From Acanthosepion pharaonis (Eukaryota > Mollusca > Cephalopoda > Sepiida > Sepiidae), in the NCBI GenBank assembly GCA_903632075.3, contig CAHIKZ030002090.1:4345001-4409000 (forward strand): a stretch of 64,000 nucleotides of DNA, given 5' to 3'. Below, in pieces: positions 22,355 through 33,089 of this stretch. How positions within the stretch are numbered: position 1 is the first letter of the stretch; every line of letters begins with the position of its first letter. The notes under the pieces are model-generated. The model made no database searches, had not been told where the DNA came from, and saw nothing but the letters and a program-made list of their open reading frames with translations. A program made the translations under genes and the position numbers.

Positions 22355-22640
22355 CTCAATAATTATTTATAACTATTTATACTGGGACCCATGCATGCAA
22401 TTACAAATAATCCATAATAATATTTGAAAATTTGAAATCTTATTTATTTTTGTTATATGGTTTTTTTAAAAATTGTTTCTAAATCTTTGATTGTTTTTCA
22501 ATCATTTCGCCTCACCTGCTATCCTCTTCCGCCTCACCGACTATCCTCTTCCGCCTCACCTGCTATCTTCTTCCGCCTCACCGGCTACCCTCTTCAGCCT
22601 CACCGGCTACCCTCTTCAGCCTTACCGGCTATCCTCTTTC
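22355..22640 (+). repeat. Interspersed repeat T with a 22-bp minisatellite
   Basis: The 5' part (ATTTATAACTATTTATACTG, CAAATAATCCATAATAATAT, AATCTTTGATTG) matches the reverse complement of 47220-47378. At the end six 22-bp units CGCCTCACCTGCTATCCTCTTC start at 22508, 22530, 22552, 22574, 22596 and 22618. The other copy has only one such unit. Confidence 0.85.
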
Positions 22641-23470
22641 TGCCGCAACTATTAGGCGCGACGCACCCTTTGGCTAGCACTGATTCAGGGAGAGAAAAAA
22701 ATTTAATGACCCTCACATTGTGTTGGAAATAACGAAGAAGAACTTACGAAGAATCCCTAACATATATTAATTATCTCAGAACTTGAAATATTACAAGAAG
22801 GTCGAAGAATAAATAGCCCATATCAACATCATGTCTAGGTGTTTATACCGTCAGGTACGGTCTTAGAATTTACTGCCTTCCTAAAAAAAAATTCCAAAAC
22901 TTAACAACCTCTAGAAAACATATAGAAAAAAGTTATACATCCATTTATTTTGTTTTGACTGCAGACGAAAAAAAACAACTACAACAAGCTCGACACAGTA
23001 ATAAGAAAATAAAAAGACATTTAAAAATAATTAGAAAAAAGTATGTTTTTATTTAATTAAAAATTTTAAGTTAGATTATTACTACATTATATACAAAGGC
23101 AGTATTAAAAACATCTCCTAGCAGTACTTGATGCATAATATAACACTCCTAGTAAATGTCCAGTAGTTTACTTAACCATGACGTGAATTTAGCTAAAATG
23201 GCACAAATAATTTTGTATGCTGTTTCATTACGCCAATTCACTTAAATACCGCACCCCAAAACGTGACGCCAGGAACAGACTGACCCTACTGCCTGCCTCT
23301 AGGCCTACTAATGGTCATAATATATTTAACGCGACAAGGAGGAAAGTAACAGCTTGAAAAATATGTTATGTAAACATTTAATTTAAAAAAGTTCAGATTT
23401 TAAAGAAATGTTCCGGAATATAGTGACCATAAATTTGTGTTAAAACAACAATAATTGATGTTGTAAGCTA
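22640..23470. other. Unassigned AT-rich sequence
   Basis: No recognised repeat or coding pattern. Confidence 0.3.
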
Positions 23471-23479
23471 AGGAAGGTT

Positions 23480-23715
23480 ACTGAATAAAATAATCAAACG
23501 AAGGTTGGTAATGAACGATAATTCTTAGGACACGAACAACACATATAAGATTCGCCAGCGGCGCGTAAAAGAAGTAGTCAACTGCTAGAAGTGAGTCAAG
23601 TGAATTCCACAATGAATCTTCAACTGCAGACCAACATACAGTATTCACTACTGCATTTATGTGAATGGGGACATACCCATTATCGTCTGTAGGTATGCTG
23701 CAACACTTGATATAT
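23480..23715 (-). repeat. Interspersed repeat R, copy 2 (inverted)
   Basis: Reverse complement of 12430-12640, including AGATTCGCCAGCGGCGCG and ACCCATTATCGTCTGTAGG. Confidence 0.8.
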
Positions 23716-23754
23716 TCTAAAAGCAAATATATATCATAAGAAAAATATTTAGCC

Positions 23755-23830
23755 GCACAAGGTAGGATGTTGTGGAGAGCCATGATCGCCTATATCCCGA
23801 AGGAACGAGACATATAGATGAAGGAGGAAG
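23755..23830 (+). mobile_element. LINE-beta 3' terminal fragment
   Basis: GTTGTGGAGAGCCATGATCG is followed by CCTATATCCCGAAGGAACGA. This is the closest single-copy relative in the window of the 42-bp minisatellite unit. Confidence 0.65.
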
Positions 23831-24132
23831 GATACTTTAGAAACACACGCAAAGTCCAAGAATATATCCTTCAATATGTTTTATTATTAAAGAAAAACGA
23901 AATCTGAAATTCATGGTTCAAAAAATAATTGGGAGATGAAATGATAAACAACTCCCCAAATTCTTTTAAAATTCCTTCTCGGTCGAGGCGGAAACCTTTC
24001 AGTACCCCTACGTATAATATGAGGAATAATGAAAAAAAAAATGATCATTATAATTCAATACCTTCATAGGGCTATTTTAGCGTACCTTTTGGTACACAGA
24101 AATAAAATAAATATAGGACGGGCTTATTTACA

Positions 24133-24470
24133 CTATTTACATTGTTTGGACTGTTTTAGTCGTCTTTATTGTCATATTCAAGACGTTTCGGCCGTTATAC
24201 GCTAGGGCCTTCTTCGGGTGAAATTTCGAGCCGAACCCATTATTTACTCTACTAGTCTAAATGGAAATAACTGAAATTAAGATATCCAGAAAGGCATGGT
24301 ACGTGGAACAAGAACAGTCTACCCCAGTGGACTAAATAAAGGGTTCTGTTCGAAATTTCAGCTTAAGTCACCTGAAGAAGGCCGGAGCATTGAACGGCCG
24401 AAACGCCGTGAATATGACAATAACGGTGAGGACAACTGTCCGAACAATGTAAATAGTGTATGTAGAATAC
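24133..24470. repeat. Hammerhead-like repeat family E, head-to-head pair
   Basis: A minus-strand copy (24133-24262) faces a plus-strand copy (24296-24470). The plus copy reads TCAC, CTGAAGA, A, GGCCG-loop-CGGCC, GAAACGCC and GTGA, so core, stem II and a 4-bp stem I are intact, with one extra A between core and stem II. The minus copy reads CCGAAGA and is mutated at U4. Both continue into CAATAAxGxxGAGGACAAC- and CCGAACAATGTAAAT-like sequence. Penelope-like elements carry hammerheads in partly inverted terminal repeats, but no Penelope reverse transcriptase is seen here. Confidence 0.65.
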
Positions 24471-24474
24471 CGCA

Positions 24475-25090
24475 AATCAGAAATATAGCCTGGAGTATAG
24501 GAAGGGTTATTCCTAACTTGATTAGGAGTTGCTTCCTGACAGATGGGGGGGGAGTTAAACGCCATGATCTCTATAGATATGATGATACCAGGTTTGGAGA
24601 GAAAGCAAAACTGTTACTGTTAGATTGATGTGAAAACGAGAGCAAAGACGAAAATGCTCGTGAAGCACGCCATGCCAAGTCTGCAGATCAAACGATAAAG
24701 CGTAACCTCACTGCAACAGCGGCGAATGCAATAGTTCTCAATATTTGCACATGCACTATGTGCATCATTACTAGAGACAACCACTCCTACATCATCTTTA
24801 TGCAACGAATTATTTTGAAGGTTGCCTCTGTGACCGACTTAAAATTTGACAACGATCGAGTGAAAACATTCATTTTATTATAATTACCGACAACAGGACA
24901 GATATTGTTGACGGTGAAGGCATGTATAAAATTGATAAGAATAAAGCTTTGTAGGAGTTCATGTGACTGCTTCCAGATTCCAAATATATGTCGAATCGTT
25001 GTTATCATAAGAAGTAAGAATTCATGGTCATCAACAAAAGAGACAACACAATGTGTTTGCTACACATGGGGGATGTCGAGACACAAGAGG
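24475..25090. other. Unassigned sequence
   Basis: No recognised repeat, RNA gene or coding pattern. Confidence 0.3.
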
Positions 25091-25099
25091 TACAGAAAT

Positions 25100-25285
25100 G
25101 TAGCTATCTGTGTAGGGTAATAACAGACGACGAAAAATAAGATACAGAAAATATATCGTATGGAAACTAAAACTATCAAGACATTAGAAAATATCATTGG
25201 AGATGTGGCTCTATCGAAGAATGTTAAAATTACCATGGTCAGAATATAGAAGACACGATGGGATTTCTCGGAATAAAAACTACAC
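25100..25285 (+). mobile_element. LINE-beta RT C-terminal relic
   Basis: Fragments around GAGATGTGGCTCTATCGAAG and AATGTTAAAATTACCATGGT resemble the 'EMWxYRRML' peptide region of the family, also seen at 35090 and 46855. Multiple frameshifts. Confidence 0.45.
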
Positions 25286-25289
25286 AAAG

Positions 25290-25530
25290 CTCATATAAAA
25301 TATTTCATTAAAACGGATTATATATAAGGGTGTTTCACTAAGACGGATTATATATAAAGGTGCTTTATTAAAACGGGTTATATATAAGAGTGTTTCAATA
25401 AGAACGGATTATATATAAGGGTACTTCATTAAGCCGTATTATAGTTAAGGGTGTTTCACTAAGACCGATTATATATAAGGGTGTTTCATTAAGACGGATT
25501 ATATATAAAGTGGTTTCTTTAAGATGGATC
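25290..25530. repeat. 30-bp minisatellite, 8 units
   Basis: Unit GGATTATATATAAGGGTGTTTCATTAAGAC with starts at 25315, 25345, 25375, 25406, 25436, 25466, 25496 and 25526. Seven of the intervals are 30 or 31 bp. The flanking sequence shows no relation to other repeats. Confidence 0.9.
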
Positions 25531-25689
25531 AAAGTCAGCAGTAAATAAATCAGTGCTATTGGTGAAAATTTATTTATTTCTCTATTACATCATGTTAATT
25601 TAAGTCAAGGGAATTATGTGTGAAAAATAATATCGCCCAAATGTCTGCCAAATCTGAAAGAAAAAGCTCATTAGACACTTAAACTTAAT

Positions 25690-26070
25690 TCACATTAAAA
25701 TCGGTTCAAGTTATTGGAAAACCCTTAGAATCATAAAATAGTTTAAATTTATGAGGCCTACAACGAGGAAAGAGGGCAAAGAAATTATAATACTCATAAG
25801 ATATACTGATATCAAGGAAATCAGTGTGAAACAACGAGAACTCTACTTTACAAGTTTGTATGAATGAATGGCAGAACAAGGACAAGGAATTTCGTAAAGG
25901 ATAAAAGATGTGAAGAGCCATGACCGTCTACATCCTGAAAGGGCACGGCACATAAAAAAGAGTAGAATGGAAAGACAAGTTATTCAGCTCACTAAAACAT
26001 TGTAAATTGTTTATTGATACCTGAGGACATTCAAGAGCAGCAACAACTAAATGGATGGCGCATGTAACAT
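25690..26070 (+). mobile_element. LINE-beta 3' relic
   Basis: GAGCCATGACCGTCTACATC then CTGAAAGGGCACGGCACATA matches the family's 3' end. An upstream AACTCTACTTTACAAGTTTG resembles the 'TSLCEW' part. Decayed. Confidence 0.5.
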
Positions 26071-26079
26071 GAAGAGAAA

Positions 26080-26665
26080 ATAATAATGTGTTAACGTTCA
26101 ATAATATTTCAAACAAAAGGTTTGGAAGGAAATAGTGGCAAGAGCTATAAAAGTTAGTGTACTTGAAAAACATTAAATAAACATTATTTCAAGAGAAAGA
26201 TTGTATAAATTTCGATTCAGAAAAGCACTGACTGCTCGGTCAAGGAAGGATAAATGTTTCCTTTTAAGGAAATATCGGTGATATAACCGATACAATTATG
26301 AACAATTTGACAATAGAAATTCATTAAAAAAAAGGGATTTTTATTCAGAAATTGGCTTAAATTTGCTACTAATCTAAAACCCTTCTCAAGTGTTGCAGAA
26401 AATATCGCCGTAAAACCAGAGAATTTGCTAAATGTTGTTAGTTTTATTGAGTAGATTAACAAGACAAACAAAAAAAAGTCCTAATTACCGACCATATCTG
26501 CAGAAGGTCGATGAATATATCGGCTGAAATGAATTAAAAAAAACATATTCAGGGTGATTGATAGGTAATACGCTATTTTAAGTATGATAGACACATCCGT
26601 CCTGAAAAAAATATTGTTAGACAGGAGAGACTATCATACATAAAATAATGTCAACCCCCCTTTAG
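26080..26665. other. Unassigned sequence
   Basis: No recognised repeat or coding pattern. Confidence 0.3.
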
Positions 26666-26671
26666 ATAAGA

Positions 26672-26830
26672 GACTTACAATGTTTACATTGTTCGGAGTG
26701 TTGTCCTAATCTTTGTTGCCATATTCACGACGTTTCGGATTTTGTATTACGCCCAGTCTTCTTCAGGTGCTTCGAAACGAACTCTTTATTTTGTGCCATG
26801 CCACTTCCGGATATCTCAGTATCAATTATC
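26672..26830 (-). repeat. Hammerhead-like repeat family E copy
   Basis: The minus strand reads GCAC, CTGAAGA, a degenerate stem II, GAAACGTC and GTGAAT. Core, GAAAC and a GCAC/GTG stem I are kept, but stem II (AGACTGGG with AAAATCC) no longer pairs well. Confidence 0.6.
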
Positions 26831-26831
26831 T

Positions 26832-26930
26832 TAACGTTTCGTCCACTGAAGATATTTATGAAGACAATTCACATATTCCTTGATAAAATTCCTCGGTGGA
26901 CGAAACGCATCGGCTAAGATAAGTTTTCCT
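26832..26930. repeat. Foldback with GTCCAC/GTGGAC arms
   Basis: TTATCTTAACGTTTCGTCCA at the left and GGTGGACGAAACGCATCGG with TAAGATAA at the right are inverted around an ~50-bp spacer. (AT)n follows at 26945-26976. Confidence 0.7.
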
Positions 26931-26940
26931 TTTACCTTTA

Positions 26941-26944
<4 letters not shown>

Positions 26945-26976
<32 letters not shown>
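26945..26976. repeat. (AT)n microsatellite
   Basis: Uninterrupted AT dinucleotides 3' of the foldback. Confidence 0.95.
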
Positions 26977-26978
<2 letters not shown>

Positions 26979-27008
26979 GAAAGACAGACCACTTTAATTG
27001 TTGGAAGT

Positions 27009-27065
27009 GTTACCTGATGATCGGAGTCCATTAAAAAGGATTTTGGTGAAATAAATTATTGTAAT
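27009..27065 (+). ncRNA. Hammerhead ribozyme motif (type I), family D copy 1
   Basis: Stem I GTTAC at 27009-27013, core CTGATGA at 27014-27020, stem II CGGAGTCC paired with GGATTTTG (with G-U pairs), then GAA at 27048-27050. Stem III is ATAA-A-TTAT, the cut-site residue is T at 27060, and stem I closes with GTAAT at 27061-27065. Every helix can form. One extra T lies on each side of stem II next to the core, unlike textbook hammerheads. A related copy with compensating-looking differences is at 37196-37249. (AT)n starts at 27181. Confidence 0.7.
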
Positions 27066-27177
27066 GGTACCATAAAGTGGTCTGTTTTTCATTAAATATT
27101 AGCTCTGGATTCACATTGAGCTCTCAGGATTTCATCCTCCTTGGAATTACCCATTCGGTTTACCAAGTTCTTCATAA

Positions 27178-27179
<2 letters not shown>

Positions 27180-27234
<55 letters not shown>
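27180..27234. repeat. (AT)n microsatellite ending hammerhead family D
   Basis: Both family D copies share the sequence up to TTCATAA and then enter (AT)n (27181 and 37363), so the tract marks the 3' end of the unit. Confidence 0.95.
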
Positions 27235-27236
<2 letters not shown>

Positions 27237-27765
27237 GTTAACTCAACTCTAACTTTTTGTTCAGCTCTGTTGTAGCTATGTAGCCAAGTATTAAACTCAC
27301 AATTCTTTGGCTCAAGTCAATGTAAATAGTGTAAATAATTACCATACCTCATCTCAAAAATATAGGCAGAAAGATAAAAGACTTTGAAATTTCTGGCATA
27401 CTAAGTTGGCTATCGATTTTTTGTTCTTGTAACGAAACAAAAAAATATGGTATACTTGAATAAGAAAATTTAAATTCAAAAGTAGAAAAACAGAGAAATC
27501 TTATAGATGTATTCGCAAATTTTGCTTTCGTCCATTCGCCGAAATTCTGGTATCTTTTTTGGCATACACCCACCCATTAAAAACAAATCTATTAATATAA
27601 GTAAACTGGAAATTAGACAAAAATTTAGATTTTCTTTTTTAATATATAGTCATTAATTAAATTATTAATTAAAGTAATTAATAAAATTAAAGTATTGTTA
27701 AATAATGTACAAATATGTTTAATGTACATTATATGTTTTTATATCACTAAATTTGATTATGTGAA
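27235..27765. other. Unassigned AT-rich sequence
   Basis: No recognised repeat or coding pattern. Several ATTAATTAA-type stretches near 27640-27690. Confidence 0.3.
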
Positions 27766-27767
27766 CA

Positions 27768-28425
27768 TTGTTCGAAAATAAATGATCGAAAAATATTGTT
27801 CGAAAACAATTATTCGAAAAAAAATTATTCGAATTGTATACTGTTTGAATGAAAATTAATCAAAAGGATAAATTATACTATATGATAATTATTTGAAATG
27901 CAAAATTCTTTATTGCAATAAAAATTAAGAGGAAATACATTAATGATAATTATTCAAAATACAAAGATCGTTAATAAAACAAAAATCCTTACAACCTTAA
28001 GTTATATGATACTCTGCATGCAAATAGTCAACTACTGAAGCGTTACTCGTTAAATGATACCACTAATTTTTTTAAGTTTTCCATTTTTATGTCACAGGGT
28101 TTCATGACACTCTTGATATTTTGACAACTTTTGCAATATGAATTACTTGTCTTCTTTTAAGATCATCAAATAATTTCTATATTGTGGGATGATGGGATGA
28201 CACTTGCTGCAACAAAGCTCTATGCCATCCTTCAAGGGCGTTATTAGTTGTAGGTAAATCAGCATTGACTCTCTCAAAGCATGACCACATATGTATTTCA
28301 AACATAAGTATTTCGAATAATTATCATTTTATATACTAGTCCTTTCGATTAATTTTTCAATCAAACAATTTACAGTTCGAGTAAATGTTTTTCGAACAAT
28401 TATTTTCGAACAATTTTCTTGATAC
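27768..28425 (-). mobile_element. Deleted Mutator-like (MULE) element with long TIRs
   Basis: Long terminal inverted repeats at about 27768-27905 and 28303-28425 share TTGTTCGAAAA, AATTATTCGAA, TTAATC(A/G)AAAGGA and ATGATAATTATT blocks. Between them the minus strand encodes LPTTNNALEGWHRALLQQVS then HHPTI and FDDLKRRQ. This is the conserved 'TNNAVEGWH' region near the C-terminus of FLYWCH/MULE-type transposases, where N and EGWH are hallmarks. Stops follow. The catalytic DDE region is absent, so this is an internally deleted, non-autonomous relic. The call rests on peptide pattern and TIR layout. The 8-9 bp target duplication was not confirmed. Confidence 0.65.
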
Positions 28426-28479
28426 GCTAAATTTGACTTGGTCTGCTGCCGAGTATCTATGACGATATTTAATGTAAAA

Positions 28480-29230
28480 AATTTACAATTATGGCACAAG
28501 GCCGAAAAAGGGGAGGGGTTGAGGCTGGTCTTAACTAACTATCCTATACATAGCTAATCCGATTCACGACCCATTTATACATTACAATTTCCACATTCAC
28601 CACAAGAACTCGTCCGTCACCAATCAATCCTGCATACACCATAATACCACATTCTCTCTAGGGAGACCTACAAAACGCGCTCCGTGTCATAAAAATTTAA
28701 TGATATAAAAATCTATGATAAAAAAAAATGAGAGGGGAGGGAGATGAACCCAATAACAAACTAAAATATTAACACAAATCAAATTAAACATAACTGATGT
28801 TAGTAGGGCCCGTCCAACCCTCAAAACAGAGAGGCCGCTGTATTCTTCCCATGGGACAAAATCAAGCAGTTCTCTCGCTAAGGGAGTGGGAAAAGGATAA
28901 AAAATCATACGGACATGGGAAAATATAAAGCTGATCCAGTTGAGATAAAAGGAGGCCAAAAACAAACTGGGGAGGTTGGGAATCTCTATATCTATGACAT
29001 AACTGCTAAAACACTGTCTATGTCATATATCTTCGTCATAAACTTCAAGTTCAAATCACGTCAGATGTTTATTTATTCCCGATCTAACAGTCGTAGAATT
29101 CAAAACGATCTGAGTATTGGGATAAAGAAGCAGAAACGAAAAGAACAACAATCGAAACTTCAAAATGAAAAACCGTCATTTAAGAATTCGGACAACCTCA
29201 TAAAATTGTGAAAATCCGATATGGAAAGTA
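28480..29230. other. Mostly unassigned; common cephalopod-type block near 28480
   Basis: TTTACAATTATGGCACAAGG then CCGAAAAAGGGGAGGGG resembles a block I associate with cephalopod interspersed repeats. The frame at 28915-29211 has lysine-rich composition but no domain that I recognise. Confidence 0.35.
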
Positions 29231-29244
29231 ATGGTTTACCTTAT

Positions 29245-29500
29245 TTGTATTTAGAATAATGTCATGATCATTTTGTTATTATTACAACATTTCGGCCGTT
29301 GTGCTCCCCAGCCTTTTTCAGATGTCTGTCGAACGAGTGTCTGTCGATCTCCTGGGAATTTCGAACTGTAACTTTTATTTAATCTACGAGGATAGATTAT
29401 TCTCGTCCCCCTATTTATATCTCGGGATATCTCATCTTGTTTCCGAAACATGAACAGCGAAACGAGAACAATCCACTCCCGTAGATTAAATTGTGCGAGT
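29245..29500. repeat. Hammerhead-like repeat family E, head-to-head remnants
   Basis: The minus-strand copy (29245-29445) has TCTGAAAAAGGC and GGCCGAAATGTTGT, so G8 of the core is lost. A short plus-strand start (CGAGAACAATCCACTCC then CGTAGATTAAA, about 29460-29490) faces it, repeating the head-to-head layout at 24133-24470. Confidence 0.55.
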
Positions 29501-29639
29501 CTATCACGCACGGACAGACATACATACATACAAAAATACAAATCACATACAACGCCAAGCATTCATTGGTTAATTAATCACCACTACGTTATTATAGACA
29601 ATTTACAAATCGCAGCAATGCGACAATTTTGTAATCGCT

Positions 29640-30235
29640 CTATTTTCATGTAGACAGTTTTGTGCACTTTTGGGAGAAACGGATCACAGAAGCTTTCTTA
29701 AGTTTCCCCAAAGCTCGCTCGCTGATTGGTCTATGCCAACCAATCAGATCGTTCGCACGTGAAGAATAATTCTTCCCGCGCAGCGATCTGGAGTCTACAG
29801 TCACTTATGTAAGCTAGAATTTTATAACCCTTTTTAGTGAGAATTCAGCTGCCAAACGAATCTACGACAGCTGAAACCATGCGCCAACCTTCTCACTCAC
29901 ACACACCACTCACATGCTGAACATAATCTTTTCAAACACGGCAAATCTTTTAAGAACAGTCATTATAAAAGACTCTCATGAACATTATTCCAGTGAACTT
30001 TGAAATACTAAAATAACAGATAAAGAGAGACAACTCTTGTTTATTTCAACCTTTTCTTAATTAAACGCATGCTTTCTTTCACATCGTTGTTTGATATTGT
30101 ACATCTTGTTAAATACATATTTTATGTGTAACAATGTCTTTTGCTTATCCTTTTTTGTATCGGTCCTGTTTCCTAATCTAAAGTTAAATTAATGTGAAAT
30201 CTGCCACAAAATAAAAGTTTTAATTCAAAATTGCT
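29640..30235 (+). promoter_or_regulatory. Promoter-like segment: facing CCAAT boxes, TATA-like and poly(A)-like signals
   Basis: CTGATTGGT (29722-29730) and ACCAATCAG (29739-29747) form two inverted CCAAT boxes. A TTTATAACCC TATA-like sequence lies at about 29821. AAATAAAAG, a poly(A)-like signal, follows at about 30207. No long frame lies between them. The arrangement fits a solo LTR or a small non-coding transcription unit. No second copy exists in the window to define LTR ends. Confidence 0.3.
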
Positions 30236-30419
30236 TGAATGACGGATGAAACGTTGCGATGATAAATAAAAATAATGACTTAAATCCGAATGCAAATAAT
30301 GTTAACTCCATAAACTAAAAAATCAGGCAAAATTATGGAAAGTAATTATATGAGTAAAGTAGACGAATTACCTGCACTTTATTGGAGAAAAATGATTCAT
30401 TTTAATCTAACTCAATGAT

Positions 30420-31020
30420 CTTGCTAATGTGACCTCCATTTTCTGGCTTTCTCCTTCTATATTTTGGATAGGAGCCATTCCCGTGTTCAAATTTAAATTA
30501 AATCAAAAGGAAAAAGATTTCAGTGGGGGGGGTGCAAAAGCGGCTTGATCTGACCCCTTGGATATGTATTTGATGCAATACTTGATTGAAAGAACTGATG
30601 AACAGATTTAATCATTCATATGACAGTTGAACTATCGCAACAAATATGTATTGTAAGGCGCTCCCCACTAATTGTTGATTTCTTGCTCAACTTGACGTCC
30701 ATATTGACTCATTTTGAACTTGCCGATGTGACCTCCATCTTCTGCTTTTCTCCATCTATATTTTGGATAGGAGTCATTCCCTTGTTCGAATTTTAATTTA
30801 ATTTAAATCAGAGGAGACAAATTTTTCAGTGGGGAGTTTTTGCCCCCTTCCTTGGGGACCCCCTTTGATCAAAATAAAATATACTTATCCAAGTACCCTG
30901 GGTAATGTAGTTTCAGAATATATATGGTTATGGCGTGTGGGGGTCTATCTCCAAAACTCTAGGAGTTTGATAACAAACAGACAGACAGAGGCTATAACTT
31001 TATATATATATAGATTTGAA
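30420..31020 (+). repeat. Two direct copies of a repeat with GACCTCCAT block
   Basis: TGTGACCTCCAT, CTATATTTTGGATAGGAG and CATTCCC appear at about 30430-30485 and again at about 30728-30783, roughly 298 bp apart. Each is followed by a TTTCAGTGGGG block. The second ends with AACAAACAGACAGACAGAGG and a TATATA run, an end type often seen in the repeat U group. Confidence 0.7.
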
Positions 31021-31600
31021 ATTCACCGACTGAGACTATAACTGTTCCCCTCATCACACTCGTACGTTTATTTTATGTGGACAATGTCTGTCTTACAGTT
31101 TTTCCCACGTGTACCCATTCTAGGAGCAGCTGGATCGACTACGAGTTTACATGTTGCGTTTGCACCAACATGAAAACAGTACATGTTGTAGATGCACTAA
31201 CATAAAAAGCAGAATTCACGTTCAAAGAAAATCCGACAGCCACATACAAGGCGATAGTAATTGGCAAAGTTAATGTTGGAAATTACTATTTGTCGTCGTT
31301 TGCATGCATGTAATTAAGAAAAGAATCACATTTTTAAAGAAGGAAAAACGTAATATCAGTAAGAATAAAAAAAACTCAACCTATCAACATTTCTATTAGC
31401 ATTTAATCGAGAGGCTACATAAATTAACACATTGCCTATCATAGTGTTGTGAGGCCCTCTCCTTTTTACATAAGATGGTCTCGTCCAAAGTATACTTATA
31501 CTGACAGACAGAATACCTGTGGTTGAGATACTTGGAGATACGTTGAGACAGGTTGAAAGATACGGAGACAGACACAGGGTGTTTGTAGAGAGTTACATTA
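31021..31600. other. Unassigned sequence
   Basis: Two short similar blocks (CACCAACATGAAAACAGTAC and GCACTAACATAAAAAGCAG) near 31160-31210; otherwise nothing recognised. Confidence 0.3.
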
Positions 31601-31632
31601 GAGTCCAGAGAGAGAGATAGAGAGAGAGAGAT

Positions 31633-31671
<39 letters not shown>
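31601..31671. repeat. (GA)n with GATA interruptions
   Basis: AGAGAGAGATAGAGAGAGAG pattern repeated. Confidence 0.95.
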
Positions 31672-31679
31672 TGATTACG

Positions 31680-32290
31680 GCTTTACTTACAGAGACCTGT
31701 ACATATACTTTCTACTAACCCGCATTCCTGGACTACTAATCTTCACTTCAAGTCTGTAGTATTCTTACGTTTAATACACTTATTTTTCTATCTCAATTAC
31801 TGGCGTTGTTCATTTATTTGTGCAGGATTCCATTCACGGAATCCACAACACATAGCTTTTTTTTTTGTACACTCATATCGTAAGAAATCTATTTTCATAA
31901 TGTGTATCTTTTCTTGGTGCAAACCCCGTCCAGTCGTCTGATTTCGTCGCTTGTGTCGAAATTTAATGCACGCATCGGATATGTTTGAAATAAATTAGAT
32001 CCGTTACAAGTCTCCAGTTCGTCAGCACCTCTGTGCACCTTCCATTCTTTACGGGGAGTAATTTTGAGTGACTCATTTCCAGTCGACAACCTCCTAAGCA
32101 ACTTTGAAGTCGAAGGATCAGTTTATTGATCACAAGAAAAAAAAAAGAACAATTCATATATTCCACAGTATTTTTAGTTGCATTCATTCTAACTTTTCAT
32201 TCAAACAACATTGTCACAAATGTTACAATCAACTATAGAGCCGTCTTAACCATTTCACTCGTTACTTCTCTCAATATACACTTCTAAGTG
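31680..32290. other. Unassigned sequence
   Basis: No recognised repeat or coding pattern. Confidence 0.3.
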
Positions 32291-32304
32291 ATAGCTGTTG
32301 GTAG

Positions 32305-32840
32305 AGATTTACTTGACCCCCGCCTCCGCCCCAGCACTAAGTCAGGTTGTGACACAAGGTCAGTTTTTAACGTGGGGACACGAGTGTTTTCACTTGGGCC
32401 GCTGGTCCAAGCTGATCTTAGCTGGTCACGGACTTGTCCAAGCTGGTCTAAGCTAGTAATAGCTGGTATTGGCTTGTCATAGCTGGTCCAAGCTGGTTAA
32501 AACTAGTCGTAGCCGTGATACCACCAGCACAGGGACAGAGAGCTGGGGCGGGTCAGTGAGATTTACTTGACCCCCCCACTGAGTCAGGTTTTGACACAAG
32601 GTCAGTTTTTAACATGGGGACCCGACTGTTATCACTCGGGCCGCTGGTCCAAGCTGGTCTTAGCTGCTTATAGCTTGTTCAAACTGGTCATAGCTGGTCT
32701 AAGCTAGTCATAGCTGGTCTAAGCTAGTCATAGCTGGTCTAAGCTAGTCATAGTTGGCCTTGGCTTGTCGTAGCTGGTCCAAGCTAATCCAAGCTGGTCC
32801 AAGCTAGTCGTAGACGTGATACCACCAGCACAAATACGGA
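32305..32840 (+). repeat. Tandem duplication containing a 10-bp periodic array
   Basis: Two units start with AGATTTACTTGACCCCC at 32305 and 32559 (254 bp apart). Both continue TCAGTTTTTAAC, GGGCCGCTGGTCCAAGCTG and end GTGATACCACCAGCACA (32515 and 32816). Inside each, decamers of the type AGCTGGTCTA and AGCTAGTCAT alternate. The second unit has about 47 bp more decamer sequence. TGGACCAGG near 32848 resembles a SINE edge. Confidence 0.85.
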
Positions 32841-32994
32841 TCCCTGGACCAGGTAATATAATAGTTGTTAGTATATGATATGCGAAAGTTTTAGGTTATT
32901 AACAATACGAGTGAACTGTTACAACGCGAATGGACTTATTATTTTTTTCAGACTGATAAATAGAACATCAAAACAGGCACGAATGAATTTAGTC

Positions 32995-33033
32995 TCTCTC
33001 TCTCTCTCACACACACACATATACACACACAGA

Positions 33034-33073
<40 letters not shown>
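32995..33073. repeat. (TC)n(AC)n(AT)n compound microsatellite
   Basis: Three dinucleotide blocks in succession. Confidence 0.95.
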
Positions 33074-33077
<4 letters not shown>

Positions 33078-33089
33078 GATATGGATTAA

